64,000 nt of DNA, from the NCBI GenBank assembly GCA_022559845.1, contig CM040128.1, positions 272,434,698 to 272,498,697 of the forward strand, written 5' to 3'. Shown here piece after piece: positions 45,845-55,899 of this stretch. This DNA is from Amorphophallus konjac. Lineage: Eukaryota > Streptophyta > Magnoliopsida > Alismatales > Araceae. The notes under the pieces are model-generated. The model was not told the DNA's origin and did not search any database. It worked only from the letters and a program-made list of their open reading frames with translations. Both the position numbers and the translations under genes were made by a program. How positions within the stretch are numbered: the first letter of the stretch is position 1; each line of letters begins with the position of its first letter.

Positions 45845-45995
45845 GTGAACTCCCTTTAGTTTCGGGCAAAACCAATATCGGTTTCGCTCGAAACCGATAC
45901 ACCACCTATTAGTTTCGGCTTGCTACAGTGCAGGGGCCATTTTTCGTATCGGGTATGGCCGAAACGTATCGGTTTCGGCCGAAACTGCAACCTTG
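45845..45995. repeat. Subterminal GTTTCGG cluster, 5' end of inner hAT
   Basis: Words such as GGTTTCGGCCGAAAC and CCGATAC repeat up to the terminal CAACCTTG. An 18-base G run (45,814-45,831) lies just inside. Confidence 0.8.
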
Positions 45996-46059
45996 TGTTC
46001 ACGTCTAGGCATGATGCTGCATTAAGACAGTCAAAAACAAATGGTTGTAAGTACAATGA

Positions 46060-46930
46060 AAAAAATGCAATAAAGCATAATTGAGCTTCAAATTATGTTG
46101 AATTGAGATAATTAGACAAAAGTCCCAAATTTAAACAGCTAATTAGGGCTTAATTTGGAGTTTTACCCTAATCACCCTTTATTAAATGCAATTAGTAGCA
46201 TGCTCTCATCCTAAATTATTCAATGAAGATTAATTGAGCTTCAATTGACGCTAACTAAACCTAATTAGACAAAAGTCCTAAATTTAAATAGTTAATTAGA
46301 ACTTAATTTGGAGTTTACCCTAATCACCCTTCATTAAATGCAATTAGTAGCAAGCTCCCACCCCAAGTTATTTAATGAAGATTAATTGAGCTTCAATTGA
46401 CGCTAACTAAACCTAATTAGACAAAAGTCCTAAATTTAAATAGTTAATTAAAGTTTAATTTGGAGTTTTACCCTAATCACCCTTCATTAAAGGCAATTAG
46501 CAACATGCTCTCACCTTAAATTATTCAACGAAGTTTAATTGAGCTTCAATTGACCATAACTAAACCTAATTAGACAAAAGCCCCAAATTTAAATAGTTAA
46601 TTAAAGTTTAATTATCAATTTTACCATAATCACCATTCATTAAAGGCAATTAGCAACATGCTCCAAACCCTAAATTATTCAATGAATCTTAATTGAGCTT
46701 CGATTGACCCTAACTAAACCTAATTAGATAAAAGTCCCAAATTTAAATAGTTAATTAAGGCTAAATTATCAATTTTACCCTAATCACCCTTCATTAAATA
46801 TAATTATCAACATGCTCCCACCCTAAATTCTTCAATGAAACTTAATTGAGCTTCAATTGACTCTAATTAAATCTAATTAGACAAAAGCCCCAAATTTAAA
46901 TAGCTAATTAGGACTTAATTTGGAGTCTTA
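46060..46930. repeat. ~150-bp tandem units in hAT 5' region (outer copy)
   Basis: About six units of roughly 145-155 bp are related to those of the inner copy. Shared phrases are TTAATTGAGCTTCAATTGAC, CTAATTAGACAAAAG and ACCCTAATCACCCTTCATTAA. The unit number differs between the two hAT copies. Confidence 0.85.
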
Positions 46931-47209
46931 ACATATTTCACTTATGAAAATTAATATATTTAAGAGAACCTTATCTACAACAAAAAAAACTATCAAATCA
47001 ACCAAAAAAAAAATAAAAACTTACAAGATCTATTAGGAATGAAAGCAAAGAAAATGCAGCTACACACTGCAAACTCGAAGAAACGGCGGCAGCAAACCCT
47101 CCCTTCTCCCTCACCCTGCAGCAACAGCCAGCAGCTCCCTGCCTCCCTTATCAGATCTGAGAATCTGAGGGAGAACAGGAAGTGAACTCCCCATAAGAGG
47201 GGAGTTCAC

Positions 47210-47448
47210 GTCCGTTTCGGCCAAAACGGTCTAGTTTCGGGCCGAAACGGGTAAGTTTGGGGCGAAACCATTAAAAATATTTTTTTTAAGTTTCGGACAT
47301 GCTACAATGAGCAGGCCCGATTTCATATCGGTATGGGCTGAAACTGATACGTTTCGGCCATGAGCAGGCCCGATTTCGTATTGGTATGGGCCGAAACTGA
47401 TACGTTTGGGCCGAAACGTATCGGTTTCGGTCGATACTGACATCTATG
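47210..47448. repeat. Subterminal GTTTCGG cluster, 5' end of outer hAT
   Basis: Several copies of GTTTCGGCC and ATCGGTATGGGC..GAAACTGATAC are present, including a direct repeat of about 60 bp (GAGCAGGCCCGATTTC at about 47,310 and 47,362). Confidence 0.8.
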
Positions 47449-48555
47449 GGCTGGAAAGGAAGGAGAACAGGACCTCAACTTTCCTTGCTTCTAATAAGTA
47501 CATGCGATCACTTTTCGTCTTATTTTTAGTTTTTATGCATCTCTTAATCTTCTTCTACTTCTGGCGATCACTGTCTTTCCTACACCTGTTGAGAGGGTAA
47601 TTTTCCTACCTAATCTGCCTTCTTTCCTTTTCTGCCCCTGCAACACTGCCAGCAGGAGGGTCTTAATCTTTTATTCTCTTCCTCCCCTTTCCCCCACTCT
47701 GACTCAACTGGCAGGGGGTGCTTTAAGAACATAGTAGCCTGCTCCATTTTGCTGCACAAGAAAAAGCAGCCAGTAGAAGTCGAGACCACCCATCAGCCAC
47801 TTCTTCTAGCCAGACCAGGCCTCTCTCTTCCCCTCTTTCTTTCAGTTTTCATATCCCCACTGCTTCTAACTGCTACTTGTCTTGTTCTGGTTTGGAGCTT
47901 GGACAGCCAGGCCATGGGTGTTGCTCTTGTGCTCTTGAGATTTGGTCCATCTAGGTATGCAACCTCATACTTGCATTATGGCTAGTTTAATTGACATTTG
48001 ATATATTTAACTATTAAAAATGAAATCGGTCAAACAACTACATAGAGACATTTCTTCCTTCAGATTCTTTTCTGTTTCTGACCCACTGAGGTAGAAGAGT
48101 TAGTGTGCTAACTGCCTATAGTAGTGTGTTCCCTCATTGTGAGGAAGAGGTACCAAAAAGTACCCGTCTTTGGTGATTGGCACCACATCAACCAGACTTT
48201 GTAGCATTTGAGCTCATAGTGGAACTCTCAAACTGTAGCCTTGACGACTTGGGCGCAGGTCATGTTGTGACCAAACCAGTATAAAAATGCTTGTCCTTTA
48301 TTATGTATTTGTCATGTGTCGTGCTTCAGAAGATTTATTACACTAGTTTTTCAGTTCAGATAACTTGTGCCATCAGTGGGGGTAGTGATGGCGAGAGTAG
48401 AAGGGGTTGTGGCAATGAGTAGCACCTGCTGGTGGTCATGCTGGATGCACAGGAAATGACTGCAATTATTGATAGAGGACATCTCCGGCATTACTAACTA
48501 TAGTACAATGATGGAGATGGCATGTACTAGAAAACCAATGAAGACAATGAAGATT
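47449..48555. other. Unassigned flank of the hAT; partial Copia leader
   Basis: The left part (47,449-48,050) shows no recognisable gene. The right part (about 48,350-48,555) read on the minus strand follows the small Copia-type LTR and could be its leader and gag start, but no gag motif is clear. Confidence 0.3.
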
Positions 48556-48573
48556 AACCTGGCTCTCATACCA

Positions 48574-48768
48574 TGTTAAGAATCAAGATGAAAAGAAGAG
48601 AATGCTTGCCTATGGATGTGGACAATGGCTCCACACATATACATGTACAATGTGGACATCCCTCAAAAGGTGAGTCACTACCATACAACTTACGTACATA
48701 TATACACATCCTGAATGCGCATATGAAAATAGAATACACTCTCCCCACTCATTGTATCATTTTTAACA
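48574..48768 (-). mobile_element. Short (195-bp) Copia-type LTR with adjacent primer site
   Basis: The segment reads TGTTAAGAATC ... TTTTTAACA, with TG/CA ends. Just outside, the minus strand reads TGGTATGAGAGCCAGG (48,556-48,573), the iMet primer site with one mismatch. So this is a 5' LTR on the minus strand, with its internal region to the left. No second LTR was found. Confidence 0.6.
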
Positions 48769-48779
48769 GAATAGTACTA

Positions 48780-49430
48780 TATATTTTTATTATTTCCCCT
48801 TTTTAATTGCCAAACCAGTCAAAAAGAAGCAAAGGAGGAAGACGTCTCTCTTGACATCTGTCCCTAACCCTTTGGATTATCAGATCTTGACAGTTTTACG
48901 AAAATTCTATGGAGACCATAGGTTAGAGGGGGCAGCATACCTGTGTATCTATGCTTTATGTTTCCACCAATCTCTTGCTTTGCCTGAAGTCTAGACTGCA
49001 TGTTAGGACATGATACACCAATTATTCAAGCAGCAATAGTATGCAAGTATCAAGGACACATGACACAATAACTAGAAAGGAAAAAGAAAAATCAAAACCA
49101 CTCTTTTGTTAACCATGCTTCTTAAACACAAGCAATAGTTTATAAATTGGCCTGATTATAGAAATCATTGTCCACAAGCTTCTATGTGCTATTTCTGTTC
49201 CAGCATACTAATCAATAGATTTCTCTCCATTGCTAATCTAGAAATCTTTATTTTTTGTTTATGAACAGCTACGGTCCCTTTTCCAGATAAATTCAGCCCC
49301 ATGAAGAAAAATCGTATTATCTTTCCTCTTTTCTCCAACAGAGTACATTATATCTACACTTAAACATTACCGGTGGTCAATTTTTCATCCCCTCATCCTC
49401 TTCTGGAATGGAAATAAAATTGCAGGTTGG
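48780..49430. other. Unassigned stretch with one exon-like reading
   Basis: Plus-strand reading at about 48,810-48,990 gives a Lys/Arg-rich start and PNPLDYQILTVLRKFYGDH, which looks more protein-like than its surroundings but matches no family I know. The remainder is AT-rich and featureless. Confidence 0.2.
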
Positions 49431-49852
49431 TTCATTCAATGAGATACCTCTTGCCCTATGGATGAAATTTTCAAAAAGTACGAAGTCTGTGTAGTCTATA
49501 TAGATGACATCTTAATTTTCTCCAATATGATAGAGGAACATGAAGAGCATATAAAAACTATATTAGAAAAATGTTATAGACATGAAATCATATTAGGAAA
49601 AGATAAATGTCAGTACTTTGCCGAGAACATAGAATTTTTAGAACATACTATAGAAAATGGAAAATTAAAATTACAAGGTCACATAGGCACAAAATTAAAA
49701 ACTTCCCCAATATAATAGAAGACAGAAAACAATTAGAAAGGTTTTTAGGATGCTTAAATTATTGTATATCATATATTCCTAGATTAGCAGAAAAGCGATA
49801 CGAATTGCAAAAGAAATTGAAAAAGGACAGACTCATAAGGCAACCAGAATAA
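49430..49852 (+). pseudogene. Endogenous plant pararetrovirus (Caulimoviridae) RT fragment
   Basis: A plus-strand segment carries the reverse-transcriptase active-site motif YIDDILIF near 49,498, followed by the connection toward RNase H (RFLGCLNY near 49,740 in another frame). The wording resembles plant pararetroviruses more than Ty3 elements. It is broken: a frame change occurs near 49,690-49,710, the 5' part of RT and everything after about 49,852 are missing, and no other viral gene is nearby. It is a fossil fragment without function. A Ty3-type origin is the alternative. Confidence 0.65.
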
Positions 49853-50338
49853 TTTCTTCCTACTTCCAGCCTTGGCTATTTTTCGGGCTTCCTTAGCCCC
49901 TCTTATCATAATGTCAAAGATAATGGATGCGAGATTGATCTCTCGTCTTTCTATAAGGTAGAACAGTAGATTGAAATCTTCTATGGAACAGATAGAATGA
50001 CTTCCTGATCTTGGAATCAGAATGTAAGTGATGATCATGTGAAGCACTCTTACTTTAGCATCCATTTGAGTGACATCTAAATTATTCTTATTGATCACCT
50101 TGAAATTTTCCCCACAGATGCGTCTACCTTTAACTTCAATTTCTTCTTTATGGTGCAGATCAATACTGACTGGGGAGCATTCCAAGAGGTCGGCCAAGAG
50201 AGGAGTAGTAATCTCAATGTAGGTGTTTTTCACAGAGGTTATCAATTTGTCTCCGTTCACCCTCATGTTGAAATAAAAGACACATCCGACGTCATCTAGG
50301 GTTTCTTCTCTGAGCGAGCAAAACTTCAGTAGCTTCAT
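49853..50338 (-). CDS. Plant transposon-associated ORF (PF20167-like)
   Basis: This minus-strand ORF starts at 50,338 (MKLLKFCSLREETLD). It reads NMRVNGDKLITSVKN, a variable middle, then LHMIITYILIPRSG and LLFYLIERREINLASIIFD. This pattern is typical of the uncharacterised 'putative plant transposon protein' domain often found with plant retroelements. The ORF formally runs to 49,784, but its last ~20 codons read antisense through the pararetrovirus fragment, so the true 3' end has been lost. It is open over about 160 codons. Function unknown. Confidence 0.5.
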
Positions 50339-50339
50339 G

Positions 50340-51237
50340 GCTGCAAAACATTTGTGAAATCTATTATGTTTTGGGCCATTTCTTCAAAATCGATACACCT
50401 TCCCACTATCATGGTCGAACTTTTACTCAGAAATAGTGCTCTATCGGCATCAGTGGCAAAGAACTGAACATCAATCACTATGGCCGCCATGGATTTTAGG
50501 ATTCTGAAAAAGGAGTAATGGAACGAGCAGGCTTGAGGAACCCTAACAGAAAAATACTTAATAGATAGAATTGTGAGTTGAAGGAGAGTAGAAGAAAGCT
50601 ATCTTTTGATGCTCTTAGTGATCACTTGAGAGAAGGAATGAAGGTCATCGCAAAGACACAGAGTTTTCGGGGGAGGTTTTTGTGTTCGAAGATGGAGATA
50701 GGCAGAGGTAGAAGAGATAGTCATCCTTTTATAAAAAAGATAGGCATTTGGGTTTCCTAAAAAAAGTATTTTTATTAAGCCCTGAGCCATCATTAATGAG
50801 AAAAGATAGGTGATTGACTGTTGATTATATTTTCATAATTTAATCGAATAATTGCCTAGTATGTTAGGTGATAACAAAGATAGTCGCACTTCTCAGGCTT
50901 TTATCTTGAGAAAGTCGATCTAGGTGTTCGCCTAAATTGTAAGATAGTTGAAGTTGATCAACCTGAATAGGCGTTGTTCAGATAGTCGAAGTTGGTATTA
51001 CGACTAGATAGTCCCTTGTAAGATAGCTGGTCTAAGGATAGGATAGGCGCTCAATATTCTTAGAAGATCGACTATCATACTGAGATAGGAGTTAGTTCTT
51101 CAAGTAACTAACTATCTTATTTACAGATAGCCGAATGTTATGATAGTCGGTGTTCTTGTGTTTTCTTTTGTGTACTCCTTATACTAATCTTCACAGTTCA
51201 TCAAAGCTATTTGTATGTTATACTTTCAATTTTCTGC
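50340..51237 (-). other. Probable 3' end/LTR of the Copia remnant
   Basis: This lies downstream (minus) of Copia RNase H, where polypurine tract and LTR would be expected. It has repeated GATAGTCG/CGACTATC words (50,878-51,150). Clear LTR ends were not found. Confidence 0.3.
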
Positions 51238-52508
51238 TCACCTATTTACTCCAAAACACATCCCCAATTCCCTACGGATTGTAATGAATCTTTCTTCTAG
51301 GAGTGGCTTGGTGAAGATGTCAGCCAATTGATACATAGTGTCTACAAAATTAAGCAAGATATTGCTGTTACCAACATGTTCTCTGATGAAATGATGGCGT
51401 ACCTCTATGTGTCTAGTTCTTGAATGTTGGACTGAATTTTTGGTCAGATTTATAGCACTTGTGTTGTCGCACATCATTGGAATCTTGTTTACTTTCAGTC
51501 CATAGTCCAACTGATGTTTGACCCACAACAACTGTGCACAGCAACTTCCAGCAACAACATATTTAGCCGCAGTTGTAGACAATGTTACGGAATTTTACTT
51601 TCTTGATGACCAAGAGATTAAGCATCCTGCAAAAAATTGACAAGTACCGCTGGTGCTTTTTCTATCTACTTTGCATCCAGTATAGTCAGCATCGGAGTAG
51701 TCAATCAAATCAGAAGAACATGATTTTACCACAGTCCTATATTTGGGGTTTCAGCGAGATATCTAAAAATTCTTTTAAGATGAATTAGATGTGATTCTTT
51801 TGGACTTGCTTGGTATCTAGCACACATGCACACACTAAATAAGATATCAGGCCTGCTAGCTATTAAATATAACAGAGAACCTATCATACCTCTATATCTT
51901 TTCTGATCTGTAGTTTTACCTGATTCATCCTTATCTAATTTTGTTGTTGGGCTCATTGGAGTGGATAGGGATTTGGCATTATCGAGTCCAAATTTCTTCA
52001 GCATCTCTTTGCAATACTTAGTCTGGTAAATGTGTATTCCTTCCTCTAGTTGTTTGATCTGCAGACCTAGGAAATAGCTGAGTTCACCCATCATGCTCAT
52101 TTTGAACTCCCCCTGCATTAGCTTTTCAAAATTCTTGCACATCTTTTCATTAGTAGCTCCAAATATAATATCATCAACATATATCTGAATAATCAAGGTT
52201 CCTAGGTGATTATTTAGGATAAACAGTATGGTGTCGACTTTACCTCTCTAGAACCCATGGCCTATCAGAAATGTGCTTAGTCTCTGATACCATTCTCAAG
52301 GAGCTTGCTTTAATCCATAGAGAGCCTTGTGGAGCTTGTAGACATGATCCACTTTGTCTAAATCCTCAAACCCAGGTGGCTGCTCAACATATACCTCTTC
52401 CTTGATGTATCTATTTAGAAACGCACTCTTGACATCCATCTGGTATAATTTGAGTTCATGTGTAGCTACATAAGGTAGAAGAATTCGTATTGCCTCAAGT
52501 CTGATCAC
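51238..52508 (-). pseudogene. Copia RT and RNase H remnant
   Basis: The minus strand reads [13 protein letters not shown] and [11 protein letters not shown] (52,296-52,508), then IYVDDIIFGATN, the RT active site (about 52,180). MIGSLLYLIASRPDI follows, and after a frame change the RNase H parts (DADYTGCKVDRKSTSG near 51,700 and CDNTSAINLTKNSVQHSRTR in 51,238-51,582, ending ADIFTKPL). This is the C-terminal third of a Ty1/copia polyprotein. It is cut off at 52,508, where unrelated minus-strand sequence begins. Breaks near 51,590-51,730 and 52,200-52,300 make it a pseudogene. Confidence 0.88.
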
Positions 52509-53598
52509 AGGAACAGGGGATTGAACCCCTTATTATTTAATGTAGACAAATAGCGCTTGAGCCTCTGTAAGTTCAAAATCAACTGAAAATAGTGGTCAAG
52601 AGGCCTGCTATCCTCAGCAAAATTCTCATAAAAGTAGAACAGTTTGTTGTAAAAATAACGGGCACAAGCATTCACGCTAACTCTGACAGTGCTCGTAGAA
52701 GCTGAAGGGGTATCTTCGTTCCTGGCTAGGACTAAATCTCGCCAGACTTTTATCAAGTATTTGAAGCCGAATGACAACCCGTACTGTCCTGCACCAGTGT
52801 TCTGATTTCTGTGCAAATCGTCGAGCATCACCTCCTCATAAGGATGCCCGGAAATAGGCAAGCTGAAAATCCTGTGAAAGCTCTACAAATCAATAGTCGT
52901 CCCACCCTCAGCAGTAGCAAAAGTATTCCACCGACTATTAAACCTCTCTACTAAAGCCCGGAGTAACATCATATGGCAAGGGTAATCATAGAGCGCAGTC
53001 GTGACTACGTGACCAATCCCGAGGTGGTTCAAAACCTCACTATAATGATGTAATATGCCAACCAGCCACTCTATGACTCCCAAATGAAATTGATGGGGAG
53101 AGAGCATCGACCATTTCTCGTACCTACTCGGTGCTGAGCCACTCATAATCTTGTCAAGAAAGCACAATTCATCATACCCTTTGCTTGAATGATGTCAGCT
53201 AGAAAGTGTCAAAAATAGTCTGGAAACACTAGTCAGGCGGGGTTTGTGCTGGCCAAATAACTCCCAAATCGCCAATGTCATACTGCGTGTCTTGGTGTGG
53301 TAACTAACATTAGAACTGAAGAAACTCAGGTGATCTGCCGCTAAAAACTGAATCTAGCGCATGAAGCCCATAGGAAAGTTGGAGTATGAAGTGGTGCAAG
53401 TCCCGAGAATGCTGTCTTAGCGCTCCAAAATAGCCCTCTCAAGGTGTCGACGTTCAGCTGGCAAACAGGGGTCATCCTCATCCATATTCTCGAGGATGTA
53501 ACTCTGAATGGATGAAAATAAATACGTGTCCAACGGAAGTGTCTGGGATAATCCCCAATCTTCTGATACTGATAAAGGCCTTTACATTTGACAATCAA
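52505..53598 (-). pseudogene. Plant mobile domain (PMD-like) ORF remnant
   Basis: Minus-strand blocks 52,883-53,167 (SPHQFHLGVIEWLVGILHHY, MMLLRALVERFNSRWNTF) and 52,505-52,861 (LPISGHPYEEVMLDDL) resemble the plant mobile domain (PF10536-like: ALVERW..TNTF...LPI.G.P). This domain is found in retroelements and in a few host silencing proteins. Stops separate the blocks, and 53,341-53,598 may be the N-terminal part. It lies antisense, just upstream of a plus-strand polypurine tract and LTR (53,989). That is where Tat-lineage Ty3 elements often carry an antisense extra ORF, so it probably belonged to such an element. Confidence 0.5.
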
Positions 53599-53988
53599 TG
53601 TGAGTCAACCTCTTCGCCCTCTGAGACATCCTCAGGAAGTGGCCCCTCAGCGACAATCTCTAATCCCTGGTCGAAGGAAAATATATTGTGCTTAGTTACT
53701 CAGGGAGGGCCCAATGGTGGCATCAAGTTCTTTGACAAAGTGGGGGTCGTATCTTTGTCCCTGCATGCACATCCTCGGGAACGACTTTCTCGGAGGCGAG
53801 ACATGATGAGTACCTACAAAAGAAAAGAAAAGACAATCAGTCCCAACATACATGAAAGTAAGCAAACAAGTCCAAAAAGGCAGCAAGCCTCGTCACAACA
53901 TCAAGCCGTGAGAGCCGAGAAAATTAACAAAGTCCATGGGCCACTTGTCGTCACTTTTGGCTCCGACAGACATCTTGTGGGGGACATT

Positions 53989-55895
53989 TGTTGAACCCCA
54001 TAATTTTCGTGTTATTTTTATGATATTTTCAAAATAAAGAAATTGATTAAATTAAATTCATCCTAAGACGACGTAAGGCGGTGTAAAACCATGGTTGTTA
54101 TATGTGGGTTAATTTAAACTCTCTTGGGATCCCGTCGGGCGGGAATTATTCACACAAAGTTCATGTGTTTTGATAAACAAAAATTTTGTCAAATACTTGG
54201 TAGGCGGCATTAAGCCACGTACCCAAGCAGCAAAACAATCAAGAAGTGGAGACTCCCAACTTTCGCGAAGCATTCCCAATGTACCGCAATGTGGTCCCTA
54301 CACTCCGGGAGCCACGGACAGCAAGACAACATCAAGAACGGCTGCCTTGGAGGGGAAAGCAGATAAAGTAAAAAAACCATTGAAAGGGACTAGTCAATGG
54401 GTTTTTTATAACCCCCCAAACTAGGAGGAACCACCTCCTCTCTTCCCCTCTCTCTCCTTGCGCAAAGGAGGCCCTCCGGGTGTGGCGAACCTAGAGGAAG
54501 CCCCTCCGGGTGTTGCAAACCCGAAGGAGCGTCCTCCGGGTCAAGCAAAACCCAGAGCGACCTCCTCCGGTTCGCATAAACCCGGAGAGAGCTCCCTCCA
54601 GTCGCACAGACCAGGAGGGACCCTCCGGGGTCTCTCTCTCTCTCTCCCTCCTGCTCTCTTTCAAAAAAAAAGAAAAAATAACAAGGAGGCCCCGCCAGAT
54701 TCTCAAACCCAGAGGAGCCGAGAACCCGGAGGGGCCTCCTTCACCCTCTCTCTCTGTTTTATCTCCCTAAAGGTAAAAAAAAAGAGGGGGGAAAAGGGAG
54801 AGCATACCAAGAGGAGCGCGGCCTTCTCCACTCACAAACCAGGAGGAACTCAATTTCTCCTTCAATGTATTTAATGCATGAAACTAGGAGGAGGTACCGT
54901 CGTGTTTCCACATCTAACTCCTATAAATAGGAGGCTTTGGCACTTGGAGGGAGAGAACAAAAACCTTGGAGCGGAAAAGCTTGGAGAGCTTGGAGTGTAG
55001 GAAGAGCTTTGGGCGGCCTTCTCCTCATAGTTTAAAGACTTCAAGAAGCCTTTATTTGTGTAAAACCCTCAATTAAATGGTATATTACATAAATGCCCCC
55101 ATTTGAGAAAATTATCTTGCATTTTTCAATCAAACTTATGAAAATCATGGAAAAACCATGTTGATCCCAGAAATATCCAAAGTTATGAGAATTTGGTGTC
55201 AAATCATGAGAAAAACCCTGCAATTTGCAAAAAAATTGCAATTCTAAGCTATACTTTGTAAAATTGTAATAATACCTAGGAGATTAATAAGAAATCTCAT
55301 AAATTCAGAAGTTCTTCAAGAATTGTTTAAGTTTGCTTAAATGTTCCAAAGTTGAAGGAAAAACTATGATTGTATTCAAGAAATTCAAAAAATACAATTT
55401 TACCACAAAACTTTATGAAATTGCATAAATATCCAAGGATGTTATGTGAAAATCTGGGAATGGGATGGAAAACTTGTCATATTCAACATTAACCCCTAGT
55501 TTATGCAAAATCACACATAAATCCTTGTTTAGAAAAAATTACAAACAAACCCTAGTTTAAGGAAAATTGCAAAAAAATCTTAGTTTAGGAAAAAATGTAA
55601 ATATATCCCTGCCTTAGGACATGGATGTCCCTCTCGAATCAAATCCCCGACATCACAACGAAGATTGTAAGGGTTTAAAGAGATTTTTCGCGCTTAATCA
55701 AATATGTTTAGACTTGTACCAATATAAATTAAAATTGACTACGGTCGGTAGGGAAAAGTCCAGTACATGAATCCCAAATCGTCTGATAAACCAAACTCGC
55801 GGAATTAACGATATGCATGCTAATCGATTAGCTAAAATATATACATATTTATCCAATAAATGAATATTTAAAATTAATTTTTTCCATGTGAAACA
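53989..55895 (+). mobile_element. LTR of family A, most complete copy (probably 3' LTR)
   Basis: It starts TGTTGAACCCC, directly after the purine-rich CTTGTGGGGGACATT, as a 3' LTR on the plus strand would. A TATA box CTATAAATAG lies at 54,921-54,930. The region after it has A-rich short repeats (55,080-55,620) and the conserved block at 55,700-55,800. The end AAACA at 55,895 is inferred by comparison with the inverted copy at 63.4-64 kb. Flanking 5-bp sequences do not match. Confidence 0.6.
54465..54745. repeat. CTCCGGGT/AACCCGGAG repeat cluster in LTR U3
   Basis: Units of about 36 bp with CCTCCGGGTGT..GCGAACCC.GAGGAG repeat five or so times upstream of the TATA box. Because ACCCGGAGG and CCTCCGGGT alternate, the tract can form hairpins. 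A CT-microsatellite follows at 54,630-54,660. ORFs through this tract are artefacts of the repeat. Confidence 0.75.
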
Positions 55896-55899
55896 CTCG

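Larger units (their letters stand above)
40955..45995 (-). mobile_element. Inner hAT transposon with perfect 8-bp target duplication
   Basis: The 5,041-bp element starts CATGGATG and ends CAACCTTG (complement CAAGGTTG). It is flanked by TGTTCACG at 40,947-40,954 and 45,996-46,003. Beyond the first eight bases both ends read CAGTTTCGG, offset by seven bases. It carries the transposase in minus orientation, subterminal GTTTCGG palindromes at both ends, and a tandem-repeat 5' region. It is inserted into another member of its own family. Confidence 0.93.
38250..47448 (-). mobile_element. Outer hAT transposon, interrupted by a second copy
   Basis: Its 5' end is at 47,448 (CATAGATGTCAGTATC on the minus strand) and its transposase ends near 38,262. 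The 3' terminal repeat is missing, and the left edge fuses to the truncated Tat element at about 38,245-38,255. The body is split by the inner copy: 38,250-40,954 and 45,996-47,448 belong together. Text on either side of the inner copy is continuous with the corresponding region of the inner copy itself (GACGTCTAGACATGATACTGC at 44,814 versus ACGTCTAGGCATGATGCTGC at 46,001). Confidence 0.8.

Noticed and set aside
48574..48768. Considered as a solo LTR
   Set aside because: An iMet primer site is adjacent on one side and the flanking 5-mers (TACCA and GAATA) do not match, so it reads as a 5' LTR.
54458..54874. 138-codon plus-strand ORF
   Set aside because: It follows the CTCCGGGT repeat and CT microsatellite in an LTR. 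Composition is repetitive and there is no domain.
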